Below, piece after piece: positions 25,267 through 33,155 of a DNA stretch of 64,000 nt. Each line of letters begins with the position of its first letter. The stretch's first letter is position 1. The notes beneath the pieces were generated by a model. That model had not been told where the DNA came from, searched no databases, and saw only the letters and a list, made by a program, of their open reading frames with translations. The DNA comes from Rhizobium sp. CG5 (lineage in GTDB: Bacteria; Pseudomonadota; Alphaproteobacteria; Rhizobiales; Rhizobiaceae), in the NCBI RefSeq assembly GCF_023701945.1, contig NZ_JABAEF010000002.1, positions 124,001-188,000 of the forward strand. Reading direction: 5' to 3'. Both the position numbers and the translations under genes were made by a program.

Positions 25267-27348
25267 CTAACCTTTGCGAAACAAGGCGAGGCTTCTAGCC
25301 GGCAGGACAAACTCCTGGTTTTCCTTGGCCATATCGCCGCGCTGCTCCGGATTGCTGGTCAAGAGTTCCAGCACCCAGTCATTGCCGCCGGTCGCCGGAA
25401 TGGTGAAGGCGGCATCCGCATCGACGGGATTGAACAGCATCAGGATATTCGACCAGACGTCTGGCTGCTCGGCCAGGTCATCGCGCTGCAAGCGCACCGC
25501 CAGCGCATTGCCGTCCAGCCAATGTTCCGGTTTCTGCACCCCGCCATGCACGTTAAACCAGTCGATGACCATGCCATCGCGCCAGTTTTCGCGGCGCAGC
25601 AAAGGCTGTTCTTTGCGCAACGTGATCAGCCGCCGTGTAAAGTCGCGCAGCGCCTCACAGCTTTCCGGCAGGTTTTCCCAGTGCAGCCAGCTGATCTCGC
25701 TATCCTGGCAATAGCCATTGTTGTTGCCCATCTGCGACCGACCGAATTCGTCGCCGGCCAGCAGCATCGGCGTCCCATGGGAGAGCAGCAGGGTCGCCAG
25801 GAAATTGCGCTTCTGCCGCTCGCGCAGGGCATTGATGCCCTCGTCCTCCGTCGGCCCCTCGACACCGTAATTATGGCTAAGGTTGTGGTTGTGGCCGTCA
25901 TTGCCGTCTTCGCCATTCGCCTCGTTGTGCTTGTGGTCATAAGAGACGAGGTCGTTCAGCGTGAAGCCGTCATGGGCGGTAATGAAGTTGACGCTCGACC
26001 ACGGGCGGCGACCCCGCAGATCGTAAATGTCTCCGGAGCCAAGCAGGCGTGCAGCAAAGTCCGGCGCGCAATTATCGCCGTTCAGCCAGTATTCGCGGGT
26101 CGAATCGCGATACTTGTCGTTCCACTCGGCCCAGCCCGGCGGAAAGCCGCCAACCTGGTAGCCGCCCGGTCCGATATCCCAGGGTTCGCCGATCAGCTTG
26201 ACGCGGCTGAGCACCGGATCCTGCGTCATCGCGTCGAAATAGCCGCCGCGCTCGTCGAAGCCTTCCGGCTCGCGGCCGAGAATCGTGCCGAGATCGAAAC
26301 GGAAACCGTCGACCTGCATGTCCTCGGCCCAGTAGCGCAACGAATCCATCACCATTTGCAGGACGCGCGGATGCGAGGTGTTCACCGTGTTACCGGTGCC
26401 GGTGTCGTTGATATAGTAACGGTGATTGTCCGGCAGGGTCCGGTAGTAGGAGAAGTTGTCGATGCCCTTGAAGGACAGCGATGGCCCGAGCTCGTTGCCC
26501 TCGGCGGTGTGATTGTAGACGACGTCGAGAATGACTTCGATGCCGGCATCATGGAAGGCGCGCACCATCTCGCGGAAGCCCCGCAATCCCTGCGGCCCGC
26601 AATAGCGTTGAGCAGGCGCAAAGAAACCGATCGTGTTATAGCCCCAATAGTTCCGCAAGCCCTTGTCGAGCAGATGGCTGTCATCGGGGAACTCATGGAT
26701 CGGCAGGAGTTCGACGGAGGTGATGCCAAGGCTCTTGATATAGTCGACCGCCGCCTTATGCCCGAGCCCTTCGAATGTGCCGCGCAACTCCTGCGGAATG
26801 GCGGGATTAAGCTGCGTGAAGCCCTTCACATGCGTCTCGTAGACGATGGTGTCCGACCAGCCGACGGCGGGACGCTGGATTGAGCCCCAGCCGTCCGCGT
26901 TCCGGTCCACCACGCGGCATTTCGGCATGCCCGAGGCACTGTCCATGTCGTTGAAGGACAGATCCTTGTCCTCACTGTCCAGATCATAGGCAAAATGGGC
27001 TTTCGACCATTTGATCGGGCCCACCAGCTCGCGGGCATAGGGATCGAGCAGCAGCTTGTGCGGGTTGAAGCGATGGCCGTTGGCCGGATCGTAGGGGCCA
27101 TGCACGCGGTAGCCGTAAAGCGCACCCGGCTTGAGGCCCGGCACATAACCGTGCCAGATTTCATTGGTATATTCCGGTAGGTTGAGACGGGCGATTTCCG
27201 TGGTGCCGCTGGGGTCGTAAAGGCACAGTTCCACCCTCTCGGCATGAGCCGAAAACAGGGCGAAATTGGTGCCTTCACCATCGAAATGCGCGCCAAGGGT
27301 CTGCCACTGGCCGGCCTCGACTGCGAAATGTGCTCTGCTATTGTCCAT
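25267..27348 (-). CDS. glgX: Glycogen debranching enzyme
   Basis: 693 residues. It hydrolyses alpha-1,6 branches of limit dextrin. The N-terminal CBM48-like part (TLGAHFDGEGTNFALFSAHAERV) is followed by a GH13 barrel with DVVYNHTAEGNE, FRFDLGTILGRE (nucleophile Asp) and FITAHDGFTLNDLVSYDHKHNE, the GlgX/isoamylase pattern, then a C-terminal beta domain. ATG 27348 has GAGG ten bases upstream; the open frame extends further upstream but loses similarity. It is divergent from the SDR gene. Other glg genes are not adjacent. Confidence 0.94.
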   Translation of the reverse strand: MDNSRAHFAVEAGQWQTLGAHFDGEGTNFALFSAHAERVELCLYDPSGTTEIARLNLPEYTNEIWHGYVPGLKPGALYGYRVHGPYDPANGHRFNPHKLLLDPYARELVGPIKWSKAHFAYDLDSEDKDLSFNDMDSASGMPKCRVVDRNADGWGSIQRPAVGWSDTIVYETHVKGFTQLNPAIPQELRGTFEGLGHKAAVDYIKSLGITSVELLPIHEFPDDSHLLDKGLRNYWGYNTIGFFAPAQRYCGPQGLRGFREMVRAFHDAGIEVILDVVYNHTAEGNELGPSLSFKGIDNFSYYRTLPDNHRYYINDTGTGNTVNTSHPRVLQMVMDSLRYWAEDMQVDGFRFDLGTILGREPEGFDERGGYFDAMTQDPVLSRVKLIGEPWDIGPGGYQVGGFPPGWAEWNDKYRDSTREYWLNGDNCAPDFAARLLGSGDIYDLRGRRPWSSVNFITAHDGFTLNDLVSYDHKHNEANGEDGNDGHNHNLSHNYGVEGPTEDEGINALRERQKRNFLATLLLSHGTPMLLAGDEFGRSQMGNNNGYCQDSEISWLHWENLPESCEALRDFTRRLITLRKEQPLLRRENWRDGMVIDWFNVHGGVQKPEHWLDGNALAVRLQRDDLAEQPDVWSNILMLFNPVDADAAFTIPATGGNDWVLELLTSNPEQRGDMAKENQEFVLPARSLALFRKG

Positions 27349-27453
27349 GGAATATACCTCAGGGCCGGTGACGGGTTTGCGCCGAGATAAGCCGCAGGCG
27401 CAGCATTTGTTCCGCACCGCCGCAAATACTGACCGCCGATCGCCGCCGATCAA

Positions 27454-27478
27454 GGAACAAATCCCATTCCCCTGGGTT
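27454..27478 (+). promoter_or_regulatory. EcfG-type promoter 1 before SDR gene
   Basis: GGAAC (27454-27458), 16 bases, GGTT (27475-27478). It fits GGAAC-N16/17-GTT and lies 64 bases before the SDR start. Confidence 0.6.
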
Positions 27479-27494
27479 GCAAGAGCGCAGGGGC

Positions 27495-27518
27495 GGAACG
27501 CTGTTGCAGGACGCTGTT
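27495..27518 (+). promoter_or_regulatory. EcfG-type promoter 2 before SDR gene
   Basis: GGAAC (27495-27499), 16 bases, GTT (27516-27518), lying 24 bases before the start. It would give a very short leader. It is a tandem partner of the site at 27454. Confidence 0.45.
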
Positions 27519-27541
27519 GCAGGTATGAGTAAGGAAGAAGA

Positions 27542-28327
27542 ATGATGGATTTCCAAGGAGACGTGGCCCTGGTAACGGGCGGCGGTTCTGGCATCGGCAA
27601 GGCGGCGGCGCTGCATCTGGCGGCGCAGGGCGCCTATGTCGCTGTTCTCGGACACACCGCCGTGGAATTGCACGCAACGGTCGCCGAGATCGAAGCCGCC
27701 GGTGGCGAGAGCATGGCGCTGGTGGCCGATATCACCGACGAGCAGCAGATGGCCAAAGCGGTCTCGACGCTGTTCGACAGCAAGGGTCGTCTCGATATCG
27801 TCGTGGCCAATGCCGGCATCAACGGCATATGGGCGCCGATCGATGACCTGAAACCCGATGAATGGGACAGGACGATCGCCGTCAACCTGCGCGGCACCTA
27901 CATGACCCTGCATATGACCGTGCCCTATCTGAAGACGTCGGGCGGTGGGTCCATCATCGTCATCTCGTCGATCAACGGAACCCGGACCTTCACCTCGCCG
28001 GGCGCCACCGCCTACTCGGCGACCAAGGCCGCACAATTGGCCATAGTGCAGCAACTGGCGCCGGAGCTCGGCAAACACAATATCCGCATCAATGCCGTCT
28101 GCCCCGGCAAGATCGACACGGAGATCCAGGACAATACCACGATGAGAAACAGCGAGGAGGCCGGCGTCTCGGTGATATGGCCTGATGGCGATATTCCGCT
28201 GACCGCAGGCGTGGCTGGTGCAAGCGAAGACGTGGCTGAGGTGATCGTGTTTCTGGCGTCCGACAGCGCCCGCCACGTGACGGGCACGCCGATCTGGGTC
28301 GACGGGGCCCAGAGCCTGCTGCGTTGA
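27542..28327 (+). CDS. Short-chain dehydrogenase/reductase
   Basis: 261-residue NAD(P)-dependent SDR. The cofactor motif is VTGGGSGIGKA; NAGINGIWAP, the Ser loop IVISSINGT, and Tyr158-x3-Lys162 (YSATK) form the active site; INAVCPGKIDT and HVTGTPIWVDGAQSLL close the fold. Substrate unknown. AAGGAAG lies just upstream of the ATG at 27542; a second ATG at 27545 is equally possible. Two tandem EcfG-type promoters suggest stress induction. Divergent from glgX. Confidence 0.88.
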   Translation: MMDFQGDVALVTGGGSGIGKAAALHLAAQGAYVAVLGHTAVELHATVAEIEAAGGESMALVADITDEQQMAKAVSTLFDSKGRLDIVVANAGINGIWAPIDDLKPDEWDRTIAVNLRGTYMTLHMTVPYLKTSGGGSIIVISSINGTRTFTSPGATAYSATKAAQLAIVQQLAPELGKHNIRINAVCPGKIDTEIQDNTTMRNSEEAGVSVIWPDGDIPLTAGVAGASEDVAEVIVFLASDSARHVTGTPIWVDGAQSLLR

Positions 28328-28452
28328 TCGGAAGCTGCGAACTTTCGAATTCCTTACGTCAGAGTTAACCATCTGTTCATCATGACGTTTTCAATTTTAG
28401 CTAAAGATGAACAAACCGGCCGGCCATGCGTTGGACACTCGAAGGAGACAAG

Positions 28453-28836
28453 ATGATGCGCCCAGAACCCGATACAATACTGATTGTCGAAGACGATGTT
28501 TTCATTTCCATGGATGCTGCCGACAGTGTTGCCAGAGCCGGTGCCAATGTCGTGACCACGGAAACGGTGCGCGACGCGCTCGAATACTTGGACCATGGGC
28601 GGATCACCGCCGCCATTCTCGATTTCCAGGTACTCGACGGGTTTATAACCCCTGTCGTTGAAAGGCTCCGCTCTGCCGGAATTCCTTACCGGGTCGTCTC
28701 CGGAACCCCGGCCCATGAGATTGAAGCGCTCGGAATTCCCGCCGACAGAATTGTGTCCAAGCCGGCCGACTATTTCAAGATCTTCGTGTCGCTGATCAAC
28801 GATCGTCCTTGGGCAAGTCTACGCGCGACCGCTTGA
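28453..28836 (+). CDS. Stand-alone response regulator receiver
   Basis: 127-residue receiver domain: ILIVEDDVFISMDAAD, phospho-acceptor Asp57 in AAILDFQVLDG, VVSGTPA, and IVSKPADYF with the conserved Lys. No output domain. The divergent DFQVLDG loop places it among the alphaproteobacterial single-domain regulators often linked to HWE/HisKA_2 kinases. No kinase is adjacent. AAGGAG precedes ATG 28453 (or 28456). A TTAA-N7-TTCA sequence in the upstream spacer is a weak CtrA-like site. Confidence 0.85.
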   Translation: MMRPEPDTILIVEDDVFISMDAADSVARAGANVVTTETVRDALEYLDHGRITAAILDFQVLDGFITPVVERLRSAGIPYRVVSGTPAHEIEALGIPADRIVSKPADYFKIFVSLINDRPWASLRATA

Positions 28837-28873
28837 TGGGTGCCGACGGGTATCAACGCAGGCAACAAGACGT

Positions 28874-28898
28874 GGAACTTAAGGCGGGCCCTCTCGTT
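28874..28898 (+). promoter_or_regulatory. EcfG-type promoter before FAD oxidoreductase gene
   Basis: GGAAC (28874-28878), 16 bases, CGTT (28895-28898): an exact consensus match, 79 bases before the start codon at 28978. Confidence 0.65.
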
Positions 28899-28977
28899 AC
28901 TGCCTCGGTCGGCCAATCGGCTGTATCATGACGGAAGGCGCTCCGATTTCGTCGGATTTCCGCCGGGCAGGGGTTTT

Positions 28978-30213
28978 ATGACAAAAATGATGGATGGCGT
29001 GACGCGCCGCAAGACTTTGCGCACGGATCATCCCCTTTGGGCCGCAACGCCGCGCATTACCGTCCCGTCCGAAGCCAAGCCGCGGCATCAGGACTATGAT
29101 GTCATCATTGTCGGCGCCGGCATCAGCGGTGCGATGATGGCCGAGGCCCTGGCCGATGGAAACCGTCGTATCCTGGTCACCGACCGGCGCCAGCCGGTGC
29201 GCGGCAGCACCATGGCGAGCACGGCGATGATCCAACATGAAATCGATATTCCGCTCCACCAGCTCGACAAGCTGATCGGCAAGGAAAAGGCGACGCGCGC
29301 CTGGCAGCGCTCCAGCGAGGCCGTCAAACATCTCAAGCGAACCATCGCGCGGCTCGACATCCGCTGTGCCTTTGAAGAGCGCAACACCCTTTATCTGGCT
29401 GGCGAGGAATATGGATCGCGGGCGCTGCAGACGGAGGTCGATCGGCGCCTTGAGGCAGGCCTGCAGGCTGAATATCTCAAATCGGCCGAGCTGCGCGATC
29501 GCTTCGACATCGAGCGCACGGCGGGTATCGTATCCTCTCCATCCGCCTCCGCTAATCCCGCCCAGCTGACAGCAGGCCTGCACAAGGCGGCGGCGGTGCG
29601 CGGCGTGGAAACGGTCTCCCTGCTCGACATTACCGACCTGCGCGAAACCCGCGACGGCGTGGTGCTGGCAACGGCAGAGGGCCAATTGCTGACCGCTGCC
29701 GACGTGATCTTCTGCACCGGATATGAATTTCTGAAAGTCATGGAAAGCCCGGCCCATCAGGTGATCTCGACCTGGGCTCTGGCCAGCGAACCACGCACCC
29801 CACGTCCGGCCTGGCTCGACGAGTTCCTGGTCTGGGAAGGGTCCGATCCCTATCTCTATTTCCGCTCGACGCCGGATGGCCGCATTGTCGCCGGTGGTGA
29901 GGACGAGGCCGATCAGCTGGCCCACCTTGATCAGGACAAGGGCAAGGCCAAGTTTGTCCGGATTGCCGAGAAGCTCCGGGATCTGACCGGGATCGACATC
30001 GGCAAGCCCGCCTACGGCTGGGCGGCTGCCTTCGGTACGACGACCACAGGCCTGCCGATCATCGACCGCGTGCCGGGCATGGACCATGTGCACGCCGTGA
30101 TGGGCTTTGGCGGCAATGGCATCACGTTCAGCGCCATTGCCTCTCAGATGGTCGCGTCGAGAATTGCCGGCAAGCCCGATCCCGACGAGGATCTGTTCCG
30201 TTATCCCGACTGA
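28978..30213 (+). CDS. FAD-dependent oxidoreductase, DAO family
   Basis: 411 residues. The dinucleotide-binding motif DVIIVGAGISGAMMAEALA is at about 41-59; the second flavin region TDRRQPVRGSTMASTAMIQ and C-terminal GFGGNGITFSAIAS fit D-amino-acid-oxidase/glycine-oxidase-like flavoproteins. Substrate is unknown. ATG 28978 has a CAGGGG sequence 6 bases upstream; upstream in-frame codons lack similarity. The exact EcfG-type promoter suggests stress-linked expression. No signal peptide. Confidence 0.88.
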   Translation: MTKMMDGVTRRKTLRTDHPLWAATPRITVPSEAKPRHQDYDVIIVGAGISGAMMAEALADGNRRILVTDRRQPVRGSTMASTAMIQHEIDIPLHQLDKLIGKEKATRAWQRSSEAVKHLKRTIARLDIRCAFEERNTLYLAGEEYGSRALQTEVDRRLEAGLQAEYLKSAELRDRFDIERTAGIVSSPSASANPAQLTAGLHKAAAVRGVETVSLLDITDLRETRDGVVLATAEGQLLTAADVIFCTGYEFLKVMESPAHQVISTWALASEPRTPRPAWLDEFLVWEGSDPYLYFRSTPDGRIVAGGEDEADQLAHLDQDKGKAKFVRIAEKLRDLTGIDIGKPAYGWAAAFGTTTTGLPIIDRVPGMDHVHAVMGFGGNGITFSAIASQMVASRIAGKPDPDEDLFRYPD

Positions 30214-30235
30214 TCGCCTGGGGTTGCCGCTGGCC

Positions 30236-30901
30236 TTAATCCTCGGAGTAGCGCTCCTCGGCCCAGGGATCGCCGCGCATGTGATAGCCGTTCTTTTCCC
30301 AGAAGCCGGCGCTATCCACGGCCAGGAAGTCGATCCGCTTCAGCCATTTGGCGCTCTTCCAAAAATAAAGATGCGGCACCACCAGACGCACCGGTCCGCC
30401 ATGCTCCGTGCTCAGCGGCTTGCCGTCCCAGCTATGGGCGATGATCGCATCTTCTGCCGCAAAATCGGCAAGCAACAGATTGGTTGTGTAACCGTCATAG
30501 CTTGTCAGCATGACGGCATTGGCCGCTCCAGTTGGCGAGACCAGCGCCAGTAGATCGCGGGTTGCCAGGCCTGTCCAGTCGTTGTCATAGCGTGACCATG
30601 TCGTGACACAATGGATATCGGAGCGCATCTCGCTTTGCGGCAGATTCTGGAACGCTTGCCACGCAAGGCTCTGCGGGGCCGCCACCAGCCCGGCCACCTC
30701 CAGTGTCCATTGCGATTGCGAGATATGCGGCTGCTGGCCAAGATCCAGCACCGGCCAGTTCTTGACCAGATGCTGGCCCGGCGGCAGGCGGTCGCTGTCC
30801 GGCCGCGCCACCCGGCCAGTCAGGAACTTGCCCTCCGCCGCCCAGCGCTGTTTGGTCACGGTCAGTTTGGTCAGTTCCGGGCTCAGCTCTTCGTCACTCA
30901 T
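30236..30901 (-). CDS. Sulfite-oxidase-like molybdopterin oxidoreductase
   Basis: 221 residues of the oxidoreductase molybdopterin-binding family. The molybdenum-ligating Cys98 sits in DIHCVTTWSRYDNDW; HSWDGKPLSTEHGGPVRLVVPHLYFWKSAKWLKRI is the conserved C-terminal half (shown in two blocks, joined at RLVVP). No Tat or Sec signal is visible, so it is cytosolic, unlike YedY/MsrP. ATG 30901 has GAGG seven bases upstream. Its stop lies 22 bases from that of the convergent FAD oxidoreductase. Substrate unknown. Confidence 0.87.
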   Translation of the reverse strand: MSDEELSPELTKLTVTKQRWAAEGKFLTGRVARPDSDRLPPGQHLVKNWPVLDLGQQPHISQSQWTLEVAGLVAAPQSLAWQAFQNLPQSEMRSDIHCVTTWSRYDNDWTGLATRDLLALVSPTGAANAVMLTSYDGYTTNLLLADFAAEDAIIAHSWDGKPLSTEHGGPVRLVVPHLYFWKSAKWLKRIDFLAVDSAGFWEKNGYHMRGDPWAEERYSED

Positions 30902-31221
30902 GGTCAATCCTCGTTCTCAGACAGGCTTCAACCCTCGGACCAACGTCGGAATGAGTTCCGAAGCGATCGGATGGATCGGCACCGCCCATTGCAATGTCGG
31001 ATAGGCGATATGGCATTCATCATATCCAGAATACCATGGATCGCCTCGATACCAAGAAGGGCGGCACGCTTGGCATTGATCACTTTATGATTAGCCGTAC
31101 GCCAACGGCCTCGATGCGGCTTGGCCTGAGCGTCCCGATCCTCTAAGAAATGCAGCGGCAAAGCCATGCCGGGTTGGTGCCCATGGGCAAACGGCGGAGC
31201 GGATGAGGAGAGACGGATATC
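30902..31221. other. Intergenic spacer between SUOX-like and DsbA-like genes
   Basis: 320 bases. No recognisable gene. A 36-codon plus-strand frame (ATG near 31036, MDRLDTKKGG...) and a longer minus-strand frame exist, but neither matches a family I know. The stretch could be a decayed gene. GAGGAG at its end serves the DsbA-like gene. Confidence 0.35.
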
Positions 31222-31818
31222 ATGCTGACACGCCGACATATGCTTGCGACCGCGGCCCTTGCCCTCATCGCGCCCAGCGCCTCCTCCGCCGTGGAACTGA
31301 CCCAGAATGCGCTCTATTTCGACAAGGATGCGCCAGTCCTCGGCAATCCGAAGGGTGACGTCACTCTGGTCGAATTCTTCGATTACCAGTGCGGTTACTG
31401 CAAATCGAGCCATCCGATGGTCAGAAGGATCGTCAAGGAAGACGGCAATATCCGGCTCGTGCTGAAGGACTGGCCGATCTTCGGCGGCGTCTCGGTCTTT
31501 GCGGCCCAGGCTGTTCTGGGTGCGGCCCAGCTCGGCAAGTATGAGCAGGCCCTGGAGGCCGTGATGGCGATCAAGGGCCGGGTCAACGAGGAAGCGGTGG
31601 AGCAGGCCCTGGCAAGCGTCGATCTGCCGATGGACCGGATCGCGGCCGCAGTCAACGAGCACAATGCCAGGATATCCGGTCTTCTCGACCGCAATTATGC
31701 CCAGGCGACGGGGTTCAACCTGGTCGGCACGCCGTCCTTCGTCACCGGCACGTCCCTCTATCCGGGCGTCCTCGATGAAGAGGCGTTGAAGAAGGCCATT
31801 GCCAAGGCGCGTGCCTGA
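31222..31818 (+). CDS. DsbA-family thiol-disulfide oxidoreductase
   Basis: 198 residues. N-terminal RRHMLATAALALIAPSASSA is a signal peptide, so the protein acts in the periplasm. The thioredoxin core has CGYC at 57-60 (FFDYQCGYCKSSHP), a helical insertion, and the cis-Pro loop LVGTPSFVTG. This is the BdbD/Com1-like DsbA type. GAGGAGAG precedes the ATG. The following glycerate kinase gene starts 35 bases later, possibly in the same transcript. Confidence 0.9.
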   Translation: MLTRRHMLATAALALIAPSASSAVELTQNALYFDKDAPVLGNPKGDVTLVEFFDYQCGYCKSSHPMVRRIVKEDGNIRLVLKDWPIFGGVSVFAAQAVLGAAQLGKYEQALEAVMAIKGRVNEEAVEQALASVDLPMDRIAAAVNEHNARISGLLDRNYAQATGFNLVGTPSFVTGTSLYPGVLDEEALKKAIAKARA

Positions 31819-31853
31819 TAGACATGCGGGATCCCGCCACTAGAGTTTCGCCA

Positions 31854-33128
31854 ATGGAAAAACCCATGCCAGCTGTCGAACCCCGTTCCTTCCTGACCGC
31901 CCTGTTTCAGGCAGCCGTCACCGCCGCGGATCCGCTGGAGGGTATCCGCAAATATCTGCCGCAAAAGCCTGTGGGCCGCACTGTGGTCGTCGGTGCTGGC
32001 AAAGGTGCGGCCCAGATGGCGCAGGCGCTCGAAAGCCTGTGGGATGGTCCGCTCGAAGGAGTGGTCGTGACGCGCTATGGCTATGGCTGCACGCTTCAGC
32101 ATATCGAGTTGCTCGAGGCGTCCCATCCGGTGCCGGATGCAGCGGGGCTTGAGGCGGGCAGGCGGCTGATGACAGCCGTCCGCGACCTGACGGCCGACGA
32201 TCTGGTGATCGCCTTGATCTGCGGTGGCGGCTCCGCTCTGCTGCCGGCGCCTCCGGCCGGCCTGACGCTCGATGACGAGATTGCGCTCAACGAAATGCTG
32301 CTCGCCTCGGGTGCGCCGATTTCGGCGATGAACGTGGTGCGCAAGCATCTTTCCACCATCAAGGGCGGCCGGCTTGCCGCCGCCACCAGGGCTCAAGTCG
32401 TCAGCCTGATCGTGTCGGATATTCCCGGAGACAATCCCGCCCATGTCGCCTCCGGCCCGACGGTGGCGGACGGTTCCACCCGCCACGATGCGCTGGAGAT
32501 TGTCCGCCAATATGGCCTGGCCCTGCCGCAGGCGGCGATCGATCATCTGAACTCCCCGGCCGCTGATGCGCCGGATCCCGCCGATCCGGTCTTTGCCCGG
32601 CACGAGCATCATATCATCGCGTCTGCAGGCGTCTCGCTGGAGGCCGCCGCCGCCCTTGCGCAGACGCACGGCATTCCAGCCGTCATCCTGTCGGATTCGA
32701 TCGAGGGCGAGGCTCGCGATGTTGCCCTGGTGCATGCGGCGATCGCCCGGGAAGTGCGGGTCCAGAACAGGCCCTTCAAAAAACCGGTGGTGGTCCTGTC
32801 GGGCGGCGAAACGACGGTGACGTTATGCAGCAAGGGCGGTCGCGGCGGACGCAACGGCGAATTCACGCTGGCCATGGCGCTCGCCATCGACGGGCATGAT
32901 ATCCACGTGCTGGCCGCCGATACCGATGGCATAGATGGTTCGGAAAACAATGCCGGCGCCTTTTCCGATGGCGGCAGCATCAAACGGCTGCGCGCCTTGG
33001 GCCTTGATCCGCGCCGGCTGCTGGATGGCAATGACAGCTATTCCGGCTTTTTAGCCATCGGCGATCTGTTCGAAACCGGCCCGACCGGCACCAATGTCAA
33101 CGATTTCCGCGCCATCCTGATCCTCTGA
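31854..33128 (+). CDS. Glycerate 2-kinase type (GckA/TtuD family)
   Basis: 424 residues of the MOFRL/glycerate kinase type-2 family, phosphorylating D-glycerate, an intermediate of hydroxypyruvate, tartrate and serine-cycle metabolism. Motifs: VVGAGKGAAQMAQALE, ICGGGSALLPAP, MNVVRKHLSTIKGGRLA, VSDIPGDNPAHVASGPT, LSGGETTVT, GRNGEFTLAMA and DTDGIDGSENNAGAF. Start is uncertain: ATG 31824, 31854 and 31866 are in frame and none has a strong ribosome-binding site. Confidence 0.9.
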   Translation: MEKPMPAVEPRSFLTALFQAAVTAADPLEGIRKYLPQKPVGRTVVVGAGKGAAQMAQALESLWDGPLEGVVVTRYGYGCTLQHIELLEASHPVPDAAGLEAGRRLMTAVRDLTADDLVIALICGGGSALLPAPPAGLTLDDEIALNEMLLASGAPISAMNVVRKHLSTIKGGRLAAATRAQVVSLIVSDIPGDNPAHVASGPTVADGSTRHDALEIVRQYGLALPQAAIDHLNSPAADAPDPADPVFARHEHHIIASAGVSLEAAAALAQTHGIPAVILSDSIEGEARDVALVHAAIAREVRVQNRPFKKPVVVLSGGETTVTLCSKGGRGGRNGEFTLAMALAIDGHDIHVLAADTDGIDGSENNAGAFSDGGSIKRLRALGLDPRRLLDGNDSYSGFLAIGDLFETGPTGTNVNDFRAILIL

Positions 33129-33155
33129 GGAGATTGTATCGCGGGTCGCATGCCA

